In this document: positions 1 through 7,827 of the stretch, in pieces | Numbering within the stretch: the first letter of the stretch is position 1 | Layout of the letters: each line of letters starts with the position of its first letter | DNA from: an uncultured Mesorhizobium sp. | Lineage (GTDB): Bacteria > Pseudomonadota > Alphaproteobacteria > Rhizobiales > Rhizobiaceae | DNA: 13,524 bases | Reading direction: 5' to 3' | Assembly (NCBI GenBank): GCA_950071955.1 | Contig: CATMOC010000038.1 | Coordinates: forward strand, 1 to 13,524 | Program-made: the position numbers and the translations under genes | Notes under the pieces: model-generated | Told to the model about the DNA's origin: nothing | The model's input: only the letters and a program-made list of their open reading frames with translations | Database searches by the model: none

Positions 1-230
1 TGGGATACGACGCAGTGTGGTGGGGCATCCTGAATGTCTCGCTCGTCGGTATCGGCATGCTCACGCCGCCGATCGGCATCAACGTCATGCTGCTCAATTC
101 CATGCGCGCCGATATTTCGCTTTCGGAGATCTACAGCGGTGTCACCCCCTACATCCTGGCAGACTGCGCCAGGATCGTGATTCTGGTCCTGTTCCCCGCG
201 GTCACGCTCTGGCTCCCAAGCGTAATGTAG
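1..230 (+). CDS. TRAP transporter large permease, C-terminal end (partial)
   Basis: The 5' end lies outside the window; the reading frame is open from base 3 and ends at TAG 228-230, giving about 75 residues. The visible part has hydrophobic segments, the run GMLTPPIGIN, and a C-terminal stretch with YILADCARIVILVLFP. This pattern is typical of the last helices of DctM/TRAP large permeases, the 12-helix inner-membrane subunit that uses an ion gradient to import organic acids delivered by a periplasmic binding protein. The substrate cannot be told from this fragment, and the small permease and binding-protein genes would lie to the left. The family call is from remembered motifs, not a search. 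Confidence 0.85.
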   Translation, partial: GYDAVWWGILNVSLVGIGMLTPPIGINVMLLNSMRADISLSEIYSGVTPYILADCARIVILVLFPAVTLWLPSVM

Positions 231-658
231 ATTGCCTACGCACGCGACGGATCCGAACTTGCAGATCGATGAGCCGAAGCCGCTCGCGACGACGGAACCG
301 GTTGCACGCATCTATCGGAGTCGGGATTCCAGATCTGGGAAAAATGTAGATGACCGGTTCGGCTCCCAGCGAGAGGGCCAGGAACGGGGCCCCTACATCT
401 GAGCTGTCCGATCAAACTGGAGAAGACTTGGTTGGCGCTGAATCGGCATCCAAGTGAGCGTTCGCCCGAATCGGATTGCCAGCAAAAAATCCGGGAACTG
501 CACGTGGGAAATGGTTCTCCGAGATCTTCTCCTATTGCTTCTTCGCGCCCCCCTGTGCTGAACGGCAGCTTACCGCTGGTCGATCCCCAGAACCGGACAA
601 TCCGTTCTCGGCCCCCTTCTTGCCAATCGCTTACGAGCCGCAATCAAAACATGGGAAA
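231..658. other. 428-bp stretch with no recognisable gene
   Basis: Open frames exist on both strands but none looks like a known protein, has a convincing ribosome binding site or shows sensible composition. A TTG-started 47-codon frame at 259-402 begins LQIDEPKPLATTEPVARIYR, which faintly resembles the start of a GntR-type regulator but then loses any resemblance; it could be a remnant. The palindromic words GAACCGGT (295-302) and ACCGGTTC (353-360) face each other but are too short to define an insertion element. The stretch may be decayed DNA of the element to its right. Confidence 0.5.
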
Positions 659-2278
659 TCAGGTTTCATTGCCGCTTCCGGCCACTGGGTAGATGTATCT
701 GGATTTACACTCGTCGGAAAGTTTGCGGGCGCGGTTGAAGTCAGGCGTCCCCGGAGTCAGTTCGTGCTCGTGCAGGCTGACTAAAAGCTCCAAATCTTCG
801 ATTGGCAGAGAACTGCCTTGCCGAAAGTCGTTGAAGATCTCGCCTTGACGTTCTTCCGAGACCTTTCGGTAGTGGGCTTCAGTGATGGTCTCGGTTTCAT
901 GCCCCAGGTTTTGCGACCATGCGCGCCGCTGTTCCGATGTCCTGCAGAAATCGTCTCGGATCGACGCCAGATAGTGCTTCGCGCAGTGCGGATTGTAGTA
1001 GCCGATGGCGGCTGCCTGACAGATACGCTTGAACGCGCGCCTCACACCTGTGTCGGAATCACACGGTTCTATGGCCACCCGAAGTGAGCGCTCGAGTAGC
1101 TTTGTGCTGGCAAGACTACGGTCCGGCGGGAACAGGGCATCCGCTCCGGTGCAGCCGAGATCGAGCAGTTCTTCGATCCATTCGATTAGGATCTTCCGAA
1201 TTTCCTCATCGACCGGGAACCACCAAGTTTTCTGGCTTTTCGAGTTCTTGATCCGCATCTGGGTCGCATCCTGAACAACCAGGCGCCTCTGCACGTCGAC
1301 AAACCCGAGCCGCAGCGACGCGGTCGCATTACTTCATGTGCCGAGCAGGAAGCTCGCTGCTACGATTGCACGGTCACGGCGTTGGAAGAGGGTCGAAGCC
1401 GGGGCGCACGAAACCATGCGGCAAACTTCATCCGTGGTTGGCCAGTCCCTGACAGCTGAACGAGGGGCTTGCGCCATGGCGCCCTTGGGTAGTTTGAAAT
1501 TGTCGCAGATCGTCTTGTTTAGTTTCCGGTATCCGTCCTGCTCAACAAGCCACCGGAAGAACTGGGCCATATGCGCTGCTCTGTGCTGAATGGTCGATCG
1601 GCTCATCTCGCCGAGAGACGCAATCAGGTATCCCCGGTATTTCGCGGCGTCCGCAGGTTGGAGCGATCGAAAGTTCCTACCGTTGTGGTAAGCTTCAAAG
1701 TCCCGAAGCGAAGCCAGGTGGGCGTCGACCGTCTTCTCGTCATTGCAGGCGCCGTACAGCTGGTACTCGTAAATGATCCGCTCGTTGTCTCCCGGTGACA
1801 GAGTAGGAAGGGGACCAACTTTCCCAACACCAGCCTGCATCGCGCCCTTATGTTCGTCTACCAAGCCCGGGGCGATGTTGGACTCAGGGTAGGATTCGAG
1901 CTCGTCGCATAGCGTCTCACTAATCACCTTCCGAACTATACGCTCACACAAGGGACAGGGTGCAATCGCCCAGAGCCCTCGGCCATGTAAGCGAGAAATG
2001 AACAACTTCTCAGGAGTAGGGGTGACGCGGGTCCCACAGGGAAGGCACTTGAACTCGAGCAGCGACAAGGGGCGATACCTCATCTTGTGCATGTGGTCAT
2101 GGAAGCGCTTCAGCTCGGACCCGCGAAACAGCTGCGGCTGACGATGGTCGACGGGCCGAAGCCCTCCCTTGACCCAATTGGTGATCGTGTTTCGACAGGT
2201 GTCATAAAGCTCCATGACATCCTCGACGCTATGTACACGATTGGCTTTCGGCCGAATGCCGCGGTAGGAGCGGCTCAT
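659..2278 (-). pseudogene. Tyrosine recombinase (integrase) interrupted by an in-frame TGA
   Basis: The frame runs from ATG 2278 to TGA 659-661, 540 codons, with an in-frame TGA at 1334-1336 (codon 315). The ATG is preceded by GAGG and overlaps the stop of the upstream gene as ATGA. N-terminal part: a helix-turn-helix around residues 14-45 (YDTCRNTITNWVKGGLRP) and a possible zinc ribbon with Cys pairs at 78/81 and 108/111. From about residue 165 a core-binding SAM-like domain follows, then the catalytic domain. After the stop the frame continues with ASLRLGFVDVQ, the NLGH motif (His460) and a candidate nucleophile Tyr470. Related integrases, as I remember them, read TGARDGALASLRL where this reads GT-stop-SNATASLRL, so the stop falls on catalytic Arg I. 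The box II motif reads HCAK (431-434) where HxxR is expected. Both lesions point to an inactive recombinase. Sequencing error at the stop cannot be excluded from sequence alone. Confidence 0.85.
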
Positions 2279-2604
2279 TTGCTGCCTCGCACGTAGCCGC
2301 GCGGGGCAGTGGGCATGCGAGTCTCCCACTCCAGAAGGCAAGATAGAGCCCAGCGCGTTGTACCCGGCGAGACGACAATGGGCTGCGGGAAATGAGGGTC
2401 GTTGTTGCGCCACCGCCAGATAGTCGCGCGAGACACACCGTAGCGTTTAGCAACTTCCCGATCGGTGAGATAACGGTCGTCCGGGTCGGTCGTCCGAAGA
2501 TTGCGGTCCCCGGCAGGTCTAAGCTTAGGCGTTCCCCTGCGAGCCTTCGCAGTGGGCGGCGTCTCTGGAGCCGGCTCACCCAGATGAGCCTTCAGAAGAG
2601 GCAT
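2275..2604 (-). CDS. AlpA-family excisionase / transcriptional regulator
   Basis: A small DNA-binding protein of about 109 residues. The C-terminal half holds the AlpA/MerR-like winged helix: YLTDREVAKRYGVSRATIWR, then RWRNNDPHFPQPI, and a closing segment with RWALSCLLEWETRM. In integrated phages and islands AlpA proteins act as recombination directionality factors or switch on excision genes. The first 45 residues are basic, Pro-rich and probably disordered. The start is uncertain: TTG 2610, ATG 2607 and ATG 2604 follow one another in frame, none with a good ribosome binding site; I give the last ATG. Its stop TGA (2275-2277) overlaps the integrase ATG (2276-2278) as ATGA, so the two were probably co-translated. 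Confidence 0.8.
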   Translation of the reverse strand: MPLLKAHLGEPAPETPPTAKARRGTPKLRPAGDRNLRTTDPDDRYLTDREVAKRYGVSRATIWRWRNNDPHFPQPIVVSPGTTRWALSCLLEWETRMPTAPRGYVRGSK

Positions 2605-2658
2605 CATCAATCGGTGAGAAAAGGTCTTGTCGGTCGCTGTCTCGCTCTGAAGACATAG

Positions 2659-2690
2659 ACGTGCTCACCCATCCTGGGTTGGGTGCACGT
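2659..2690. repeat. Imperfect inverted repeat upstream of alpA
   Basis: ACGTGCTCACCCA faces TGGGTGCACGT with a two-base bulge in the left arm. It could be an operator of the AlpA-type protein or a recombinase arm site. There is no T tract, so a terminator is less likely. Confidence 0.4.
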
Positions 2691-2735
2691 CATGCGCTTT
2701 CAGTTTCGATCAGGTCTTGCGACCGTTCGCTATGG

Positions 2736-2758
2736 TCTGACGACGCGTTTTCGTCAGA
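2736..2758. repeat. Perfect 8-bp inverted repeat (stem-loop)
   Basis: TCTGACGA (2736-2743) and TCGTCAGA (2751-2758) are exact reverse complements around a 7-base loop CGCGTTT. It lies in the presumed attachment or regulatory region of the element. Role unknown: operator, recombinase arm site or weak terminator. Confidence 0.5.
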
Positions 2759-2851
2759 TGGAGACTGGATGAGCCGGTTCGACGCTGGAGGGCAAGCCAT
2801 TCAGTTCAAGAGAGCAGCCTACGACCCTTAGAGCCAAACCAAGAGGCAGCA

Positions 2852-2871
2852 GATGTGGGGTTTGATGTGGG
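2852..2871. repeat. Short direct repeat GATGTGGG x2
   Basis: Two copies of GATGTGGG start 12 bp apart, about 60 bp from the tRNA 3' end. Spacing near one helical turn and position next to the presumed attachment site fit arm-type integrase or excisionase binding sites. This is inference from position only. Confidence 0.35.
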
Positions 2872-2927
2872 CCTGACTTCAATGAGCACCATAAAGCGGA
2901 ATGAAATCATACACTTGCTGAAAACGC

Positions 2928-3017
2928 TGGCGGAGAGGATGGGATTCGAACCCACGAGGCCCTTCCGGGCCTACTCCCTTAGCAGGGGAGCGCCTTCGAC
3001 CACTCGGCCACCTCTCC
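2928..3017 (-). tRNA. serX: tRNA-Ser(GCT)
   Basis: Read on the minus strand the gene is 90 nt including an encoded CCA. The acceptor arms GGAGAGG and CCTCTCC pair fully. The anticodon stem CTCCC/GGGAG encloses loop CTGCTAA, giving anticodon GCT, which reads AGC and AGU. A long variable arm (GGCCC...GGGCC) marks it as a class II tRNA, and the T arm is GTGGG-TTCGAAT-CCCAT. The 3' end faces the recombinase and alpA genes, so it is the likely integration target of that element, with the tRNA kept intact. The symbol serX is a generic label. Confidence 0.97.
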
Positions 3018-3026
3018 GGTGACGCC

Positions 3027-3055
3027 CGGATAAACAAGATTGGCCGGATGCACAA
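3027..3055 (-). promoter_or_regulatory. Possible tRNA-Ser promoter
   Basis: On the minus strand CTTGTGC (hexamer TTGTGC, 3050-3055) is followed after 17 bp by TATCCG (3027-3032), ending 9 bp before the mature tRNA 5' end. Spacing is ideal; both hexamers match consensus only in part, as is common in alphaproteobacteria. Confidence 0.4.
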
Positions 3056-3179
3056 GGGTTTCGCGCCGCTTATCCCGAGTGGAGGCTTTTCGCGGAGGGG
3101 CCGCCGGCTGCCCCGAGGCGCGATGCTGGCCGTGGGGGTGCGCGGGAAGATCGGTACTCCCGACGCGCCGCGTCCCCGC

Positions 3180-4070
3180 TCAGTGCCGCGCCTTGCCCTC
3201 CGCCCTGGCAACGAAAGCGGCGATCGTCGCCGGCAGATCCCCGGTTTCCAGCAACGGCGCATGGCCCTGGCCTTCCACGGTCACCGCCTCCAGGTCGGGA
3301 TGGCGGCGTTCCATCTCCTTCAGCGTGTCGGCCGACAGGAGTTTTGAATTGGCGCCGCGGATCGCGAGCAAGGGCACCGTGGTGAGGCCGTGGAACTGCG
3401 CCCAGAGTTCGGGCAGCGGCTCGTTGAAATCGATGCTGGTGATCGTCTTCAGGAGCGCGGGGTCGTAGTCCGGAACCAGCCGGCCGTCTTCCTGGCGATA
3501 GTTCGCGCGCGCCTGCCGATCCCAGTCGGCGTCGCCGAGCGCGGAAAAGGCCTGGCCATGGGCGCCGCGCTGGATGGCGACCGCCTCCTCCAGTGTGCCC
3601 GGCTTCGGCGCGCGCTCCAGGTAGGAACGGATCTGCGCCAGCCCGGCGCCGTCGATGCGGGGCCCGACGTCGTTGAGCACGACGCCCTTCAGCACCCCCG
3701 GCCGCATCGCTGCCAGCACGTGGATGATCAACCCTCCGCGCGACGTGCCGATGAAGACGCCGTGCTCGATCCCCATGGCGGTCAACCCGGCCAGCACGTC
3801 GCCCGCCTCGACCCTGACGTCGTAGTTGCGCCAGTTCGCGTCCCGTTCAGATTCGCCGCGTCCGCGGTAGTCGAAGGCCACCACGGTCCGGCCCGTCTCT
3901 CCTTGCCGGGAAAGATGCAGCGCGAGTTCGTGGAAGTCGCGCGCGTTGCGCGTCAAGCCGGGCAGGCAGATCACCGGCAGCCCGCCGCCGCTCCCATAAA
4001 TCCGCGCGTGAAGCCGCAGCGCGTCGGAGGAGGTGTAGAAAAAGTCCCGGGAACCGTCCGTCTCGGTCAA
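3180..4070 (-). CDS. Alpha/beta hydrolase
   Basis: A 296-residue cytoplasmic protein of the alpha/beta hydrolase fold. The oxyanion-loop strand VICLPGLTRNARDF is at 33-46, the nucleophile elbow GTSRGG has Ser110, and the catalytic His is His270 in GQGHAPLL. The catalytic acid is unclear: where many relatives carry Asp in a GxxSDLLS motif this protein reads GANSKLLS with Lys243, leaving Asp247 as a nearby candidate. Substrate unknown; lactonase, esterase or C-C hydrolase activity is possible. Start: I chose TTG 4070 because GGAGG precedes it by 6 bases and the protein then begins about ten residues before FFYTSSD, as in relatives I recall. An upstream in-frame TTG at 4166 would add 32 residues and overlap the transglycosylase. 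Same strand as that gene and about 80 bases downstream of it, so probably one transcript. Confidence 0.85.
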   Translation of the reverse strand: MTETDGSRDFFYTSSDALRLHARIYGSGGGLPVICLPGLTRNARDFHELALHLSRQGETGRTVVAFDYRGRGESERDANWRNYDVRVEAGDVLAGLTAMGIEHGVFIGTSRGGLIIHVLAAMRPGVLKGVVLNDVGPRIDGAGLAQIRSYLERAPKPGTLEEAVAIQRGAHGQAFSALGDADWDRQARANYRQEDGRLVPDYDPALLKTITSIDFNEPLPELWAQFHGLTTVPLLAIRGANSKLLSADTLKEMERRHPDLEAVTVEGQGHAPLLETGDLPATIAAFVARAEGKARH

Positions 4071-4149
4071 GCCATGCCTCCGACGGGCCGAAAAATCGGC
4101 CGGATGCTTCAGGGGAGGGACCGTAACGTCCGTGCCAGGCGAAGGCAAT

Positions 4150-6252
4150 TCAGCGTCCCTGCACAAGGTCGCCGGCGATGTCGATGCGGCCGGTCAGCCG
4201 CATCTTGTAGACTTGGTAGTTTTCCATCACCCGCTGAACGTAGTCGCGCGTCTCGGTGTAGGGGATACGCTCGATCCAGTCGACGACCTCCTCCACGGAT
4301 TTGCCGCGCGGGTCGCCGTAACGCTCCGCCCACTCCCGCGCGCGGCCGGGACCGGCATTGTAGCCCGCGAAGGTGAGCACGTAGGAGCCCTCGAAGCGGC
4401 CGAGTTGCTGGCCGAGGAAGGCGGCGCCGAGCGTAGCGTTGTAGCCGGCGTCGCTCGTCAGCCGTTCGCTCGAATAGGCGAGGCCGGCGTGGCGGGCCAT
4501 CTCCCTGGCCGTGCCGGGCAGGAGCTGCAGCAGCCCGCGCGCGCCGGCGCCGGAAACCGCGGTTGCCCGGAACTCGCTCTCCTGGCGGGCCACCGCATAG
4601 GCAAGCGCCTTGCCGGCGCTCTCGATCTTCGCCGTCTCGGGAATGGCGCCCACCGGGTGCGCCAGCGCCCCGATGTCGATGCCGCGCAGCACCGCCGCCT
4701 TGCCGACCTTGAGCGCCAGATAATGGTCCTCGCGCGCCTCGGCCATCTGCGACAGCAGCGCCAGTTCGCCGGCGCTGGCGAGTTCGTCTGCGAGCGCGCG
4801 GTAGAGGATGTCGGCGCGCCTCGTGTCGCCGGTCTCCTCCAGGCGACGGATGGCGGCGACGGCCTCGCGGTTGGTGAAGGCCGCCCGGTCCCGGATTGTC
4901 GCTTCCGGATGGCCCGCGAAGACCTTGTCGCGGCCGAGTTTGGCGGCCGCGAGCTGGCCGTAGAAAGCCGTGCCGTGCGCGGCCGCCTTCTCATAGTAGG
5001 CCTTGGCATCGCCCGGACCGCCCGCCTCGGCGGCGCGCGCGAGCCAGTAGTAGCCCCGCGACTGCGAGATCGCACCCGAGGTGATCTCCGGGATCCTTGC
5101 GAAATGCGTGTGCGCCTTTTGCGGATCGCCGAGGAAGCGAAGCGCATACCAGCCCGCGTGGAATTCGGCATCGGCCGCCGGGCCGGGGCTCTCGGCGGCA
5201 TGATTGGCGGCGATCTCGTAGGCGAGTTCCGGCTTGCCGATGTCGAGCAGTTCGCGCGACAGCACGCGACGCTCCACCCACCACGCGTCCGGATCGACGA
5301 GGGCGGCGACGTCGGTCGAGGCGCCGAGCATCAACCCCGCGGCCTCCGAAAAGCGTCCTTTGCGGCGCAGGTACTTGGCCTTGGCGTAGATATACGCGTC
5401 CGAGCGCTGGACCGCCGGAACGGCGTCGAACAGCTTGCCGGCGTCCTTGCCGCCGCGCACGAACGCGGCCCAGGCTTCTGCCAGTTCTTCGGCCTCCGCG
5501 AGCGCCGCCACGCGCATCGCCGAGTTCACGCGCTCGTCGTAGAGCATCCGCTCCATCCGTCGCCGGTGCGCCGCGACCGGCAGGATGTCGCCGAACTCCT
5601 TAAGGATCGCGCGCTCCTCGCCGGCGTCGAGTTTTTCCGACCCCCACAGGCTTGAGATCGCCTCCTGCGCCTTTATCTCCTCGCCGACGCCGAGGTAGGC
5701 GCGAGTCAGAAGCACGGTGCCTTGCACCGTCTGCGGGCGGGTTCCCTCGAACGACTTTACGACGTGCTCGGCGTCCGGCTTCTCGCGCGCCACGGCGCGT
5801 TCGCTGTTGCGCCGAAGCACCGCCGCGCCGGGCCAGCCGGACAGTTCGGCCGCGGCCTGGGCGATCTCTCCGCTGGACACCTCGCCATAGCCGCCCAGCG
5901 CCAGGGCCCAGGTCAGGATGCGCCGGTCGAGCGAGCCGTCCGGCAGTCCGTCGCGCACGGCCTTGGCAGCGATGACGTCGTCGCCCGACAGCGCGTCCAG
6001 TCCGATCCTCAACGGCTCGATTTCGGGTTCAGGCGGTTCCGGCGCTGGGTCCACCTCCGCCTGTGTCAGCGCGGCCGTCGCGGTGGCTGACGGATCGACG
6101 CCGACCTCCACCACCGCCGCTGGACGCGGCTCGGGAATGGGCGCGTCCTTTCCGGGAAGCTCCACTTTCGCCGCCGCGGGCGCCGCCAGCAGCGTCAGCC
6201 ACAGCATCGCGACCGGAGCCCGAGCCGAAAAGGCTTTCAACTGCAAGATCAT
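4150..6252 (-). CDS. slt: Soluble lytic murein transglycosylase (Slt family)
   Basis: A 700-residue protein that cleaves the MurNAc-GlcNAc bond of peptidoglycan with formation of a 1,6-anhydro ring, in the periplasm. Residues 1-28 form a signal peptide (hydrophobic core VAMLWLTLLAAP, AAA|K cleavage). A Pro/Ala-rich linker follows to about residue 80, then a long superhelical region of Ala-rich helical repeats similar to the Slt70 ring. The C-terminal SLT domain (about 550-690) has catalytic Glu558 in ARQESEFR, the GARGLLQLLPGTA motif and FAGYNAGPGRAREW, all expected family signatures. Length is close to Slt70-type enzymes. Start: TTG 6255, ATG 6252; I prefer the ATG, though its GGGA ribosome binding site is weak. 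Divergent from dapA across about 190 bp. Confidence 0.93.
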   Translation of the reverse strand: MILQLKAFSARAPVAMLWLTLLAAPAAAKVELPGKDAPIPEPRPAAVVEVGVDPSATATAALTQAEVDPAPEPPEPEIEPLRIGLDALSGDDVIAAKAVRDGLPDGSLDRRILTWALALGGYGEVSSGEIAQAAAELSGWPGAAVLRRNSERAVAREKPDAEHVVKSFEGTRPQTVQGTVLLTRAYLGVGEEIKAQEAISSLWGSEKLDAGEERAILKEFGDILPVAAHRRRMERMLYDERVNSAMRVAALAEAEELAEAWAAFVRGGKDAGKLFDAVPAVQRSDAYIYAKAKYLRRKGRFSEAAGLMLGASTDVAALVDPDAWWVERRVLSRELLDIGKPELAYEIAANHAAESPGPAADAEFHAGWYALRFLGDPQKAHTHFARIPEITSGAISQSRGYYWLARAAEAGGPGDAKAYYEKAAAHGTAFYGQLAAAKLGRDKVFAGHPEATIRDRAAFTNREAVAAIRRLEETGDTRRADILYRALADELASAGELALLSQMAEAREDHYLALKVGKAAVLRGIDIGALAHPVGAIPETAKIESAGKALAYAVARQESEFRATAVSGAGARGLLQLLPGTAREMARHAGLAYSSERLTSDAGYNATLGAAFLGQQLGRFEGSYVLTFAGYNAGPGRAREWAERYGDPRGKSVEEVVDWIERIPYTETRDYVQRVMENYQVYKMRLTGRIDIAGDLVQGR

Positions 6253-6440
6253 CAAGGTTCCCGAATCAATCTGCCATGCTCGAAGTAGGCCACCAAAAAG
6301 ATAACGCGCCTTGAACGGCCGGTTTCGGTCTGTTGCCGCGCGCAGCCGCTGCGCCTATGGTGCGCGGCCTTGCAATCGGCTATGGAGCCGTGCCCCGCGG
6401 CCTGGTCCCGCGCTTCTTGCCTACGGAGTTCGTCAGAAAA

Positions 6441-7322
6441 ATGTTCAGAGGCTCGTTTACCGCTCTCGTGACACCCTTCCAGCGGGATGGCAGCTTCGAC
6501 GAGAAAGCCTTCAAGGCCTTCGTGGAGTGGCAGATCGCGGAAGGCTCGAACGGCGTCGTGCCGGTCGGCACCACCGGCGAGTCGCCGACGCTCTCGCATG
6601 ACGAGCACCGGAAGGTCGTGAAGGCCTGCATCGACGTCGCCAAGGGCAAGGTGCCCGTCATCGCCGGCGCCGGCTCCAACAACACGGTGGAGGCCGTCTC
6701 ACTGGCTCGCTTCGCTGAAGAGGCCGGCGCGGACGCGCTGCTGGTGGTCACGCCCTACTACAACAAGCCGACGCAGCGCGGGCTCTACGAGCATTTCGCC
6801 ACCGTTGCCCGTTCGACCACTTTGCCGATCTTCATCTACAACATCCCGCCGCGCTCGGTCATCGACATGACGCCCGAAACGATGGGACGGCTCGCGCACG
6901 ACTTCTCCAACATCGTCGGCGTCAAGGACGCCACCGGCAAGGTCGAGCGCGTCTCCGAGCAGCGCATCACTTGCGGCAGGGATTTCATCCAGCTGTCGGG
7001 CGAGGACGCCTCCGCGCTCGGCTTCAATGCCCATGGCGGTGTCGGCGCGATCTCGGTGACGTCGAACGTCGCGCCGCGTCTTTGCGCCGAGTTCCAGGAG
7101 GCGACGCTTTCGGGCGACAATGCGAAGGCGCTCGAGCTGCAGGACCGGCTGATGCCGCTGCACAAGGCGATCTTCATCGAGCCTGGCGTCTCCGGCGCCA
7201 AGTACGCTCTGTCGCGGCTCGGCCGGGCGGAAAACGTCGTGCGTTCGCCGCTGGTCACCATCGAGGAGGCGACCGCCGGGAAGATCGACGCCGCGATGAA
7301 GCACGCCGGCCTCTTGAACTGA
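6441..7322 (+). CDS. dapA: 4-hydroxy-tetrahydrodipicolinate synthase
   Basis: Condenses pyruvate with aspartate semialdehyde in the diaminopimelate/lysine pathway, supplying lysine and a peptidoglycan cross-link residue. The 293-residue TIM barrel matches the usual length of about 292. Key residues are all present: Thr44-Thr45 in GTTGE, Tyr107 in TPYYNKP, Tyr133 in FIYN, Arg138, and Schiff-base Lys162 in GVKDATG. Start ATG 6441 ([13 protein letters not shown]) fits homologs; the frame stays open upstream to 6333 but that extension is not expected. A GGAG lies about 12 bases before the ATG, rather far. smpB follows 25 bases downstream, so the two are probably co-transcribed. Confidence 0.97.
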   Translation: MFRGSFTALVTPFQRDGSFDEKAFKAFVEWQIAEGSNGVVPVGTTGESPTLSHDEHRKVVKACIDVAKGKVPVIAGAGSNNTVEAVSLARFAEEAGADALLVVTPYYNKPTQRGLYEHFATVARSTTLPIFIYNIPPRSVIDMTPETMGRLAHDFSNIVGVKDATGKVERVSEQRITCGRDFIQLSGEDASALGFNAHGGVGAISVTSNVAPRLCAEFQEATLSGDNAKALELQDRLMPLHKAIFIEPGVSGAKYALSRLGRAENVVRSPLVTIEEATAGKIDAAMKHAGLLN

Positions 7323-7347
7323 CGCGCCGAAGACGCATCTCTCAGCC

Positions 7348-7827
7348 ATGGTACAGGTCAAGAAAGCCGATCCGAACAACCGCACCGTTGCCGAGAACCG
7401 CAAGGCCCGCTTCTCCTACGAGATCCTCGACACGCTTGAGACGGGCCTGGTGCTCACCGGCACGGAGGTGAAATCGCTGCGCGGCGGGCATGCCAACATC
7501 CAGGACAGCTACGCCTCCAGCGAGGGCGGCGAGATCTGGCTGATCAACTCCTACCTGCCGGAATATCTGCAGGCCAACCGCTTCAACCACGAGCCGCGCC
7601 GCCGCCGGAAGCTCCTGGTCAAGAAGCGCGAGATGGCCAGGCTCGCCCAGGCCGTCGACCGCGAGGGCATGACCATGGTGCCGCTCAAGATCTACTTCAA
7701 CGACCAGGGCAGGGCCAAGCTGCTGCTGGGCGTGGCGCGCGGCAAGAAGCTGCACGACAAGCGCCAGACGGAGAAGGAGCGCGACTGGGCGCGGGAAAAG
7801 GGCCGGCTCCTGAAGGAACGGGGGTAG
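7348..7827 (+). CDS. smpB: SsrA-binding protein SmpB
   Basis: Binds tmRNA and brings it to stalled ribosomes for trans-translation. 159 residues, the normal length. Signatures: [12 protein letters not shown] near the N-terminus, [13 protein letters not shown] (33-45), [18 protein letters not shown] and the [12 protein letters not shown] segment. The basic C-terminal tail ([20 protein letters not shown]) is the part that enters the decoding centre and mRNA channel. Starts at ATG 7348, 25 bases after dapA; no strong Shine-Dalgarno sequence, which suits translation downstream of dapA on one message. Confidence 0.98.
   Translation: MVQVKKADPNNRTVAENRKARFSYEILDTLETGLVLTGTEVKSLRGGHANIQDSYASSEGGEIWLINSYLPEYLQANRFNHEPRRRRKLLVKKREMARLAQAVDREGMTMVPLKIYFNDQGRAKLLLGVARGKKLHDKRQTEKERDWAREKGRLLKERG

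Larger units (their letters stand above)
659..2927. mobile_element. Remnant integrative-element module beside tRNA-Ser
   Basis: An AlpA-like gene and a tyrosine recombinase gene lie together on the minus strand, with a repeat-bearing non-coding stretch separating them from the 3' end of tRNA-Ser(GCT). This is the usual arrangement of an element integrated into a tRNA 3' end. The recombinase is broken by an in-frame stop, so the element should no longer be mobile on its own. I looked for a copy of the tRNA 3' end at the left side of the window and found none, so the left boundary is unknown: it may lie further left or have been deleted. The right boundary is set by inference at the tRNA. Confidence 0.6.
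2605..2927. other. Non-coding stretch between alpA and tRNA-Ser with repeats
   Basis: About 320 bp without a credible gene. It holds an imperfect inverted repeat (2659-2690), a perfect 8-bp hairpin (2736-2758) and a tandem pair of GATGTGGG (2852-2859 and 2864-2871). In tRNA-integrated elements this interval carries the alpA promoter and the arm-type binding sites of integrase and excisionase, and I infer the same here. No clear sigma-70 promoter for alpA was found. Confidence 0.5.

Noticed and set aside
295..360. Facing GAACCGGT / ACCGGTTC words as insertion-sequence ends
   Set aside because: Only 8 bp, each nearly self-complementary, 50 bp apart and with no transposase between them.
236..643. 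135-codon minus-strand open frame
   Set aside because: No family resemblance, no ribosome binding site, composition unlike the neighbouring proteins; probably chance in high-GC DNA.
659..1294. Separate 211-residue integrase gene
   Set aside because: Same frame as the upstream 5' part with only a stop codon between; it is the C-terminal half of one broken gene, not an independent one.
1334..1336. TGA recoding (selenocysteine or readthrough) in the integrase
   Set aside because: No stem-loop of SECIS type was evident and a nonsense mutation at an Arg codon explains the data more simply, with a second catalytic change supporting decay.
2879..3262. 127-codon minus-strand frame across the tRNA
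   Set aside because: It runs straight through tRNA-Ser and into the hydrolase 3' end and has no recognisable domain.
4132..5655. 507-codon plus-strand frame
   Set aside because: Antisense shadow of the lytic transglycosylase, which has clear catalytic motifs and a signal peptide on the minus strand.
6333..6440. N-terminal extension of DapA
   Set aside because: The added 36 residues are Ala/Pro/Arg-rich and homologs start at MFRGSF; key residues number exactly like E. coli DapA from 6441.
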